From Cordilura impudica (lineage: Eukaryota > Arthropoda > Insecta > Diptera > Scathophagidae): a DNA stretch of 64,000 nt. The translations under genes and the position numbers were made by a program. Below the pieces are notes generated by a model. That model saw nothing but the letters and a program-made list of their open reading frames with translations. It was not told the origin of the DNA and did not search any database. Positions 55,457 to 64,000 of the stretch are shown here, piece after piece; position 1 is the first letter of the stretch, and every line of letters starts with the position of its first letter. The DNA lies in contig OY821518.1 of NCBI GenBank assembly GCA_963682025.1, positions 220,378,868-220,442,867 on the forward strand. The letters run 5' to 3'.

Positions 55457-55930
55457 GTTATTTTTATGTATTGTTGATCTGCATTGGAATAATTAGTTAT
55501 TTGTTGTTCAGTTTAAGATCAGTATATATTTTTCTAATGAAAGAGAGATAATAATTTTTATAATGTAAGAGAAATATTCGAAAAAAAAAAAAATGAAGAC
55601 AGCGCTAGATGGAGTAGCTACTTTTGAACAAAGCGACTTGTTCATCTTCAACATCCTTCTGCCTATTGTTTCAACTCATGCTTAATCAACTATTTAACTC
55701 AACATATGAAAGAAAAGAACATGAGAAATGTTTTTCTTTTTTATATACGAGAGTTTGTACGAACAAGCTGAGTTTTTCCAATTTGTTTAGCTATCTCTAC
55801 ATTAACATAGCCAGATCAATTACAAGTCTTGTAATGTGAACAGCTCTTTGTTTTTGCCATTGTCCTCTAGATGGAACTTTCATTAGAAAAATATTTACAT
55901 GATCTTAAACCGAACAATAAATAACTAATT
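55457..55930 (-). mobile_element. Penelope-like terminal-repeat element, second copy
   Basis: Length 474 bp, the same as the monomer at 36983-37456. It is flanked by AGTATTTTTTTTTT on both sides (about 55437-55456 and from 55931), consistent with a long target duplication. It begins GTTATTTTTATGTATTGTTG and ends AACAATAAATAACTAAT, with the two ends inverted relative to each other. Only the left end carries the extra ~35-nt tail. On the minus strand it includes a hammerhead-like segment with two core mutations. The frame at 55624-55839 is incidental. Confidence 0.75.
55575..55660 (-). ncRNA. Degenerate hammerhead ribozyme
   Basis: On the minus strand stem I, stem II (GAACAA/TTGTTC with a six-base loop) and the downstream CATC are kept. 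CTGANGA has become TTGAAGA (55651-55645), and GAAA has become AAAA (55625-55622). Loss of the first core C and of the G of GAAA, both invariant, predicts an inactive ribozyme. Confidence 0.75.
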
Positions 55931-56061
55931 AGTATTTTTTTTTTCAAAATTCGTAGAAATTTAACAAGAACTATATTAAACAAGTTTAAATGGTTATCCT
56001 ATAGTAGCCCGAAATCCACTTGTTTTGTTTTGAAAATTCTTTCGTTGTTCTCACAAGTGTT

Positions 56062-56642
56062 TATACCCTATACCATTATGTGATGATGATGTTTGTAATT
56101 ATGTATGTAATTACCAAAAATATTTAACATAGACCGATTTTTTATTTTGAGCCGATTTGGCGATGTCCGTCCGTCCGTCCGCCCCTCTTTCCATCTGTCC
56201 GTCCGTCTATCTGTCCATGTAAATTTTGAAATCAAACTACAGGTCACAAATATGAATATGTTGTAAAGAAATTTGGTATATAAGCTTCTATCAATCACAG
56301 AACGAACGCTATTGAAATTGGTGAAAGTCGGTGCATGTCTACTCCTAGTCTCCATAAAAATGACTCCTATGACGTAAGTTACCATAAGGAATATGCATGT
56401 TTATTACATCTATATGTGCACCAAATATAAGTCGTATGGGACAGTTCTTAGACGTAACCCGGTCGTTACTTAAACCCATCAAAAACAAAAACATTGCACA
56501 GATTTTTCTCAAATTTGGTATGCATATGTTTTTTTTTTTAAAAAGAATTAACTTCACCGAAAGGTTAGTTACAACCAATTCTCGAAACGCATGGTATAAG
56601 GCATCGCATAGTCAGTCTAGACCGACTATAAGTTTCCTACTT
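56062..56642 (+). mobile_element. HINE/mini-me element, copy F, diverged and shortened
   Basis: Starts TATACCCTATACCA and ends GTCAGTCTAGACCGAC, TTTCCTAC, so the palindrome has one mismatch. The (GTCC)n tract is short and impure at 56164-56216. Several internal blocks are missing compared with copy E. Confidence 0.75.
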
Positions 56643-56756
56643 TTTTTTATTTTTCCCAACATTTTGATTTGTTTCCAGTAATGCTTAATGCTTATTTACA
56701 AGACGTTAACTTTAGAACACTTAATCGATGCACATGTAAATGAAGAATGATAGTGT

Positions 56757-57392
56757 AATGTATGCATACTATAGGGCATTCACTTAGTGCATGAATGCAG
56801 AGCATAGAGTATTTGAACAACCACTTGACATACATGTGTTGACCAGAAACGTTGCAATGTGAGAATGCACGTGTTGGGTTCTACTATAAACATTGCGATC
56901 AATGAATGGGTATGGCATGGTGTTGTCAGTAAACAAACCAAAGCCAAAGATAAATAAAAGAGTATCTGATTTCAAGTGCATGCATGACGGAAACTCAAAG
57001 CAAATACGGAAACGTATGTTTTGTGTATTCGATATTGTTGCACTTGACATATTGAAATACTTAATATTGAGACCACCCATTTAACGTTGATGCAAGCGGT
57101 GTGGTTAACACAGGTGTTTCACACATGTGTGTCATAGAGCGGATTTACAAAGGTCGCTCACTATGCTGTGTAAGCACTTAGAATTTAAGAGAATATTTTT
57201 GTAAAATTATAGTTAGTATTTTAGTATATAAACCTGCCACATTTTAGTTTTAAATAAATCTTGTTTTAAACGTCCAAAGTAACAGTTGTTCTAAAGAACA
57301 ACTTAGTAAACAATAAAAATTAAAAATTAAAAATAAAATAATATGTTTTAATTTGATATAAAAAAAGGCAATAAGAACACCCTAACTTATTA
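56757..57392 (+). mobile_element. Possible solo LTR
   Basis: Contains TATATAAACC (57223-57232) and, about 25 bp later, AATAAATC, in the arrangement expected for an LTR promoter and poly(A) site. It ends ...TTATTACA directly before TGGCGATCCTGCC, which resembles the LTR/primer-binding-site junction of BEL- or gypsy-type elements. The 5' boundary (a TGT near 56757) is a guess. No retroviral-type coding sequence follows, so this is tentative. Confidence 0.35.
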
Positions 57393-57470
57393 CATGGCGA
57401 TCCTGCCATGTCCTAATCTATTACATGGCGATCCTGCCATGTCCTAACATATTACATGGCGATCCTGCAT
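57389..57470. repeat. Three tandem ~30-bp units with ATGGC/GCCAT hairpin
   Basis: TTACATGGCGATCCTGCC followed by ATGTCCTAA is repeated at about 57390 and 57420, with a truncated third at about 57450. Each complete unit can fold as ACATGGC..GCCATGT. Confidence 0.8.
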
Positions 57471-57908
57471 CATCCTGCAAATATATTACAATAGTGTTCT
57501 GCGTGTATATCTTTTAATCATTTCTTTCTGAGTTAAATGTTAAATGAAACAAAATTGAAAATTAATCATGCGCGCTTCATAAACAATTGCAACATAATAT
57601 CAATCACGTAAACGTGTTCATATAGAGTTTTACAATTACAGTTGTAACAACTTAATTAGTACTTAAAGAGAAATAATAAAACTTGTTATGAAGGTGAATG
57701 ATAATTTATTTATATTCAGCAAAATAAGTTTGAAGTTATGAAATATTTCTTGCTGAAACATTACTGAAACTCTTAGAATTAAAAATAAAATTTGTACAGT
57801 TTTAGTTATATCATATATAGCTAACTCTCACATTTATATGAAATGTTTGCATCCCATATAAATTTTTTTAAAAAACATATTTTTCGTATATTTTATACAC
57901 TCACATAT

Positions 57909-60900
57909 GAGTCATTCCATGTCAAACCGTACGATTTTTGCTAAAAATTGACTTTGATGTCTTCGATGTCTTTCAAAATTTGAGAAGAAAGTCTTCATTA
58001 AAAAATATTTTACACGTGTTTCGGGAAAAAAATTAAAATTTTTTTTTTAAAAAAGTTATTTGCATTTGAAAATCGTCAAAATCTTGAAAAATCTTCCGAC
58101 ATGAGATCATTTAAACTAATGTTTTTATAAAACTAGTGAATGGATTTTGAAGTTCAATACCTTATTTTAAAGGTATTTGAACCTTCTTTTTAAAAAAATG
58201 TTAGTTTTTATAATTTGGGTTTTTTACTTAATTTCTGTTTTCCATAATCTTCGAACAAGTCGAAAAATCTGAAAAAAATATTTTCTTTAAGGTTAATATA
58301 TTCTTAACATTCCCTCAAAATTTCAGAGTGGAGGTCGAATGGATTCTATTTTTTTACGATTTTTTTCCATTGCAGCACCACAAAAAAAGAAAACATTTTG
58401 TTTATAAACATTTTACTTTCAAGCATGTTAACGAAAATTTCAACGCATGTATGTATGTATGAAAGTAAAAAAGTGTATTTTTTTTAATATGTAACTAAAA
58501 GTTAAATAATAAGCAATTTTAATTTTTATATACATTTTTAATAGAAAAATCAGCTGCAAATGATGTAGTATGAACTTTAATTTGTCTCTCTTGGTACGGA
58601 ATAAACGCATGGTAGCCTAAAGTACCTGGTATCATTTTTGCTTTAGTAAACCGTTCTTTAAGTTTTTTCTCCTGCTCATTATATTGTGCCGTAATAAAAA
58701 ATTCGAAATTTATGTTTTTAATATTTTGTTTAACCCATTGATAAAAAGTAGTCGGGGTATTGCTTGGATTGTCAATATTGGTCAAACTGGCTCGGGCTGC
58801 TAATCTTTTAATTGTGCCTCCAAGCCCATCGCAAGGGCCCTTTCCTTGCGAAGTTGCAAAGAAGTGCCACTCTGCTTTTAGAGCAAAATCATCTTCGTGA
58901 AATGCAAGATTGACAAAATTTTTCTTGTTTTTATATTGAGCACTTGCACCATCTGAGAAGTAAAAAAATTTTTTTAAGGAACTCAATGTTTCTATAAGGA
59001 ATTTGATTAGACCTTCCTGAAATAAATTGACAGCTATTGTGTCGTGTTTTAAGCATTCCGATATTGCAACATAATTAATAAATTTTTCTTTCCCATTGTC
59101 ATTGTAGTAAATAGCAATAAGATGAATCGTTACCTGGTCGTTATTCCAATGAGAACCTTGAATGGAATCTTGAATGACAAATGAATAGTTTTCTGCAAAG
59201 TCACAAATCACAATGCATTCCCCAGGTTGGCAATCTTTCTTTTTTCTTTGAAAAAAATTGCTTTGTTGTTTGGCAATGTAAGAATGGGTTAACAAGCGAC
59301 GTAGCTTTTCTGCCAGTTTTTCCAAGAAATTCGTAAGAACATCCAAAGATGTTCTGTCAACGGTAATCCATTGCTTATATGATATCTTGTCTACGATATT
59401 TTCCGTCAATAATTCATTAAGTTTTTCAATTAAATTATCACATCCTGGGCAAAGGTCACACTGCTGAAAATAACATTTTGAAGTAGGCGAATTGCAAATT
59501 CTTTTTGATAGGCAATTTTCATAAGTTTTAATTTTCAATGTATCGCTTGTCAATGTTGGCAACCCTGCACCGTCAATCATAAGCTTAACATTTTGATGAA
59601 TGCAACACACACAAACAGAGTGCGTCCCACTCGCACCAGCAAGGATACAACTTTTGGTCTTAATTCTGCGAACTTTGAAAAATGTACTTGGACTTCTGGG
59701 TACTTCTCTTTAAACAGAGCATAGGCTTCATTTAAGTTGCATAGCACTAAACGTTTTTGAACTTTTTCTTTTCCACTTTTTCTTCTGATTGTTATACAGT
59801 CTTTTTGTCCAGCCATTATGTGGCTAATCTCTTGTGAATTATAAAAATCTGTTACTTTATTAACGACATCATCAGGTAAACGTTTTCCTAAATTTACATT
59901 GGGCGTAGATAGAATACCTTTTTCATGAACTAATTTTTTTACCACAGAAATCATGTGCCGTGATGCATTTGGAAAATGTCTCTGAATTTGATTATAAGAC
60001 CAGTCTGCAAATAAAGTTAGGATTCGCATTTGAAGCTGTCTGTCATTTGTATTTGCATATTGTTCTTGAAGTTTGGAAATAATTGTTTTTTCTTCATTGT
60101 TATTATTGTTTTCTGAAAATATTTCTTCATAATCCTGATCTGTTGTTTGTAAAACTTTTTCATTTATCGCACTAATAACTTTGCGTTTTTTTGTATGATA
60201 TATTTTTTTTTGTTGCAATTTTGTTTTAACTATTGACGATTCATTCAAAAACTGCAAAGATTCATTAAATTTTTCAATATTTTGTGTGTGTAGTGTGTTC
60301 TGGTCTGAATCGCTTCTCATAGCACATGGGCTCGTTGTTCTAGGGTTAGGGGATAAACTTCCTGTCGAAACACAATCGCTGTCAATTATTGGCATTTTAT
60401 TTAGTTTTAGTCGACAATGACCACAAATTCTAAGCCTTCCATTCAGGGTTTGCAAATTTAATTTTAGCTTTTGTTGAACATTTTCCACATTTATCCAACG
60501 TAAATTTTTCAGTTTAGTTTTTTTATGTTTGACAACATTAAACGGATTGCAACAAAATCTGTAATTCGGTTTCATTATTTTAATTTACTTAACAATTTTT
60601 TATTCCCTCTGAAAGCACTGAACTGAATAAACGAACTTTTCTTGTAAACTAAGAATCACCTGCAACATTGCTTTTTTAAAATAGAACATACAAAAAAATT
60701 CTAACGGCAAAATAGAAAAAGCAAAACAAACTAATCTCCAGAACAATATGAATTTGTTAGCTTGTGTTTTTGCATACATACATGCATTGATATTTTCGTT
60801 ACGCAAAATGCAATTTTAAAAAAAATATAACGGCACATATAAAAAGCAAAACAACAAATAATGCTCAAGCACAACATGAATATGTTAGCGTGTGTTTTTA

Positions 60901-61476
60901 ATTACATACACACATACATACATGCGTTGAAATTTTCGTTAACATGCTTGAAAGTAAAATGTTTATAAACAAAATGTTTTCTTTTTTTGTGGTGCTGCAA
61001 TGGAAAAAAATCGTAAAAAAATAGAATCCATTCGACCTCCACTCTGAAATTTTGAGGGAATGTTAAGAATATATTAGTCTTAAAGAAAATATTTTTTCAG
61101 ATTTTTCGACTTGTTCGAAGATTGTGGAAAACAGAAATTAAGTAAAAACCCAAATTTTAATATTAAAAAAAAAAATTAATTTATAAAAAATAATATTTTT
61201 TTTAAAAAGAAGGTTCGAATACCTTTAAAATAAGGTATTGAACTTCAAAATCCATTCACTAGTTTTATAATAACATTAGTTTAAATGTTGTCATGTCGGA
61301 AGATTTTTCACGATTTTGACGATTTTCAAATGCAAATAACTTTTAAAAAAAAAAAATTCAATTTTTTTCCCAAAACACGTGTAAAATATTTTTTTATGTT
61401 TAATACGTCTGGAAAATTTAAAGAAAATCGGAAGAGGTGGTGTAAAAAAGGTGTTCGGTCTGACATGGAATGACTC
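57909..61476 (-). mobile_element. Sola-like DNA transposon with ~0.5-kb terminal inverted repeats
   Basis: Termini are GAGTCATTCCATGTCAAACC and, inward from the right, GAGTCATTCCATGTCAGACC. ATAT flanks both sides (57905-57908 and 61477-61480) as a 4-bp duplication. The inverted repeats run about 57909-58460 and about 60940-61476. A transposase in two overlapping frames lies between. The GRG termini and 4-bp duplication fit what is reported for the Sola superfamily (probably Sola2). The assignment is from termini and recall of the family, not a search. Confidence 0.65.
58519..60575 (-). pseudogene. Sola-like transposase, one frameshift
   Basis: The upstream frame (60575-59577) starts MKPNYRFCCNPF, with a Cys cluster through CGHCRLKL (about residues 50-58), a low-complexity linker, and a helix-turn-helix-like stretch (LFADWSYNQIQRHFPNASRH). 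It then reads AGQKDCITIRRKSGKEKVQK, FSKFAELRPK. At an A run (59652-59655) one base appears to be missing. The downstream frame gives CILAGASGTHSVCVC, then IHQNVKLMIDGAG and continues to 58519. In that second part are CYFQQCDLCPGC (zinc-like), CDFAENYSFV (Asp 137 of that frame), FYFSDGASAQYKN (Asp 220) and GKGPCDGLGGTIKRLA, a DDE/D-like series. Except for the one-base lesion it is complete at about 680 codons, so the element is young. The superfamily name is less certain than the transposase call. Confidence 0.8.
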
Positions 61477-61480
61477 ATAT

Positions 61481-62746
61481 GTAGATAATTGTAAAAAATA
61501 GAAAAATTAAATACTCAAGTTAAACAATGTGTACAATGGTGGGCACCCGGAGATCGCGACTAAACTTTTATATATTAAGAAAACGAAAAACATGTGACTC
61601 GTATTTCCTTTTAACTGCCCAACTTCTTATTCAGGATACAAAAAGTACCAAAGCACAGCCTTTTCTTATATTTTTAGAGACTTTCACATTTGTACCTAAG
61701 AAACCATATACCGGTTAGACACAAAATCACGACCTAACCTCAGTATTTCAAGGGGATTTGTATGGTGGCACATGTACGTAGAATACAAATTCGCCAAACG
61801 GACTTTTTTAAAATTTAACAACCGTTAGATTTTATCAATATATATTTTGTAGTAGATACTCATTTTTTAAATTTAAATATGTTGTATTAAAGCAACAGAA
61901 AATGTACATTTTTTAAACACGAAATTCGGTTACTAGCTTCAACAGATTTCTGTTTGTAAGCAATAATTGTTTAAAATGAATCTTTTCTTACTGCTGATAG
62001 ATAATATAATTTAAAAAACTTAACGAAAACTAATTCGACAATATGAAATATATAAAAAATAAAGGAGAAAATTGAATATTTATCAAATTTTCATTTCTGA
62101 GATTATTTTGGTATCCTAAACTCATAGGTCAGGATATAAATAATTTGAGCTGACTTTTATGATTAACATACATATATATATATCGAGAGCTTATATTCAA
62201 TACCGTCTATCTACAAAAACACAATTTTTCAGGAGAGCCAAAAAACTGTTTTATTTGCAAATAAGCAACAATTTTGATGAACTCATCTTCTACAATATTA
62301 ACAGAATGTGTCTAACAAACGTTCTAACTAAAAAGTTTCTTGCAATTCGCGTTATTTTAGCTTCTATGATAGAAAGACGGTATTGCCTCAAATATGAAAT
62401 CATTGTGTAGGAAAATAATATGTAGATAGACGGTATCGCCTTATTTTAAAATTAAGTTTGTATTACGGTTTTTGTATGGGGACCCCGAAAAAGGTGGGAG
62501 ATAGGGGGTAGATATGTTCACAAGAAATGTTGGGGATAGAAAAATGGTAGGACCTGTTCTAACATTTGAACCCTTCAGGGAGCTAGGGGTTGTTTTTGAC
62601 TAGTTTTTGTTTGTTTTTGATTTTGGCATGGGTGTCTCAAAAAGGGTGTCAGATAGAGCTTAGTTGTGTTCAGAAGAATTGTTTAACCAGTTTAAATTCA
62701 AAGACAATGTTTTTTATAACTTTTTTATTATAATTTATTATAATTT
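61481..62746. other. AT-rich DNA with a 16-bp inverted repeat
   Basis: ATACCGTCTATCTACA at about 62200-62215 and TGTAGATAGACGGTAT at 62421-62436 are perfect complements about 205 bp apart, possibly the ends of a small element. Repeated GGTGT/AGATAG-rich text follows (62480-62670). No gene is supportable. Confidence 0.5.
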
Positions 62747-63256
62747 TTACTGCACGTGGCTAAGATTATCATAGAAGTAGTGATACTCCTCTGGAATTAC
62801 CGCCTTTATCTCCTGTAAATGTTTCCATTTGTTTTGCTGAATTGGTAGTCGACCGGTATACAATTGTTTTGGTTCTACGTGACCTTCATATTGCTTTATT
62901 CTAATAGGTAGTTCATTGTAATTATGATCAAAATTCACTTTAAACTTAATGGTACCACTTGGGGAATATAAGAGAGATCTTAGTTGGGATACTGTCGGAT
63001 CATTGTTTGCTCGACCAGGTCTAATACTGGAAAATCGAATAAGGTTCGTATCCTTATAGTTCTTAAAAAAATCATACTTTAAATGTAATGCATCAAATGG
63101 CATTTTAATAATTTTGTTCTTGATTTTGACTGTTTTGCGGGCATCTTTGGTTACCCTGACGTAGTCGTATGGCAAATATATGGTTTGATTTTTCAACTTA
63201 GCCTCTATCTTTGCATGGGCACGTTCACACCCCATCTGGGTGCGTCCTTTCTGCAA
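62747..63256 (-). pseudogene. C-terminal part of a transposase-type insect protein
   Basis: Reads GRTQMGCERAHAKIEAKLKN, IYLPYDYVRVTKDAR, LKYDFFKNY, SSIRPGRANNDPTVSQLRSL and KWKHLQEIKAVIPEEYHYFY, ending near a natural stop. It resembles the C-terminal region (HTQMECDxxHxxIE...KWKHLQELKxVIP) of a repetitive arthropod protein family with DDE-like features, which I recognise from recurrent insect sequences but cannot name. The catalytic core upstream is absent. Confidence 0.55.
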
Positions 63257-63405
63257 CTATTTTTGTTCTATGATTTTGGTGTTTTCTATTGAAAAATTGG
63301 ACAAAGCATTCGACAAAAAGTGATTACGGTTTTGGTAACCGCAACCATGGGAGTAAATTATTATTGGTAGAGTATCTGTTAGACAGTGTGTTGACAAATG
63401 GTGCA

Positions 63406-63681
63406 TTACGCATTATGCATTATGCACGAAATAAAAAGTAATGTACTACCGTATTCGGCAGAGCTATAATACTTAACATTGAAATACATTGGCGTGTATA
63501 CTTTTATTATATAGTTAGCCAGAATTTTTAAATTTTCAGTTGGATTATTAGTTGTCACATACAACCGTAATAATCTATTGGCTTTGGTCAGCCAACGAGA
63601 ATGTGCAATTGGCCCTGGTTTTATGTGAGACAAATCCGCAGGAACCACACCATTAGAAATTGCATTGGCCATTAACATCAA
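63406..63681 (-). pseudogene. Transposon-associated insect protein fragment
   Basis: Reads MANAISNGVVPADLSHIKPG, AHSRWLTKANRLLRLYVTTN, NPTENLKILANYIIKVYTPM. The HSRWLTTANRLLRLYV / LxxYIxxVYAPMWF signature recurs in repetitive arthropod proteins of mobile-element origin. It lies upstream of, and on the same strand as, the fragment at 62747-63256, separated by about 150 bp without coding similarity. They could be pieces of one element or of two. Function not assigned. Confidence 0.5.
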
Positions 63682-64000
63682 GTACCTCGAATCAGTAGAT
63701 AATTTTTTTTTTTTTTTTTTTTTTTTATTTATTTTAATTTATTAACAAAGAATTTTATATTACAAAAAATAAAAGTTTGCCTCAGCGTCATATGACATTG
63801 TTGAGGCGAGTTGGCATTACAATTAATCAAAATAATAAATTCTATGCTACTATTAATATTCATTTCATTTCAATTTCATTTAAAAGATTACATTTACTTA
63901 TAAAAAATTTTTTATTTATTATTTTTTATTATATTAAATTAAAAGCATTTCTAAATTGTTTAACAAATGCTCCTTTAAAGAGGATTTAAAAGTTGAAATT
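63682..64000. other. T-rich tract and AT-rich DNA to the window end
   Basis: A T run at about 63706-63726 is followed by AT-rich sequence without recognisable features. Confidence 0.5.

Noticed and set aside
55339..55551. Hydrophobic 70-residue frame
   Set aside because: It runs through a T tract and into the Penelope-like repeat; composition alone explains it.
58519..60575. Host gene with two exons
   Set aside because: The two frames overlap, lie between long inverted repeats with a 4-bp duplication, and join by a one-base shift in an A run, as in a damaged transposase.

Overview
The window looks like transposon-rich intergenic or heterochromatic DNA from a brachyceran (probably muscoid) fly. 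It is AT-rich. It carries many copies of fly-type mini-me/DINE-like repeats with (GTCY)n tracts, two Transib elements with CG-rich target duplications, and mariner, hAT, Sola-like, Helitron, Penelope-like and I-clade LINE sequences. I found no convincing host protein-coding gene, rRNA or tRNA. Nearly every long reading frame belongs to a mobile element, and most short frames fall inside repeats.

Layout. 1-1.3 kb: AT-rich. 1.4-2.35 kb: unusual array of short hairpins with a shared TTACA loop and differing stems. 2.56-3.35 kb: HINE/mini-me repeat. 4.2-11.6 kb: a satellite containing two non-autonomous Helitrons in opposite orientation (3' ends facing, 227 bp apart); the 5' junction of the left one is tandemly duplicated. 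11.8-15.6 kb: Transib copy 1, with a 5-bp deletion in its transposase and a CGGCG target duplication. 17.3-18.1 kb: dead mariner. 18.4-20.9 kb: tandem repeats and a pair of 125-bp direct repeats. 22.8-28.6 kb: satellite, two HINEs around a Penelope-like RT fragment, satellite, mini-me. 28.6-36.2 kb: AT-rich DNA with repeat duplications, a second mini-me and a small TIR element.

36.8-38.8 kb: an I-clade LINE fragment (RT tail plus RNase H) interrupted by a Penelope-like terminal-repeat element that carries a convincing type I hammerhead ribozyme. 38.8-40.5 kb: HINE and a Penelope-like GIY-YIG fragment. 42.4-50.8 kb: a three-level nested stack. A mariner was split by Transib copy 2 (intact 692-codon transposase, TSD CGACC), which itself holds a HINE, and was split again by a hAT element (TSD CTTTAGAC). 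50.9-53.2 kb: a hAT-like foldback whose exact centre holds a piggyBac-type MITE (TTAA). 55.5-55.9 kb: second Penelope-like terminal-repeat copy with a mutated ribozyme. 56.1-57.5 kb: decayed HINE and a possible solo LTR. 57.9-61.5 kb: a Sola-like transposon with about 0.5-kb inverted repeats and a transposase broken by one base. 62.7-63.7 kb: fragments of another transposase-type protein family.

There is no operon-like cooperation. The relationships are insertional: target duplications and interruptions give a relative order of events. The most notable items are the hammerhead ribozyme, the two nearly identical RAG1-related Transib copies, and the hairpin array.
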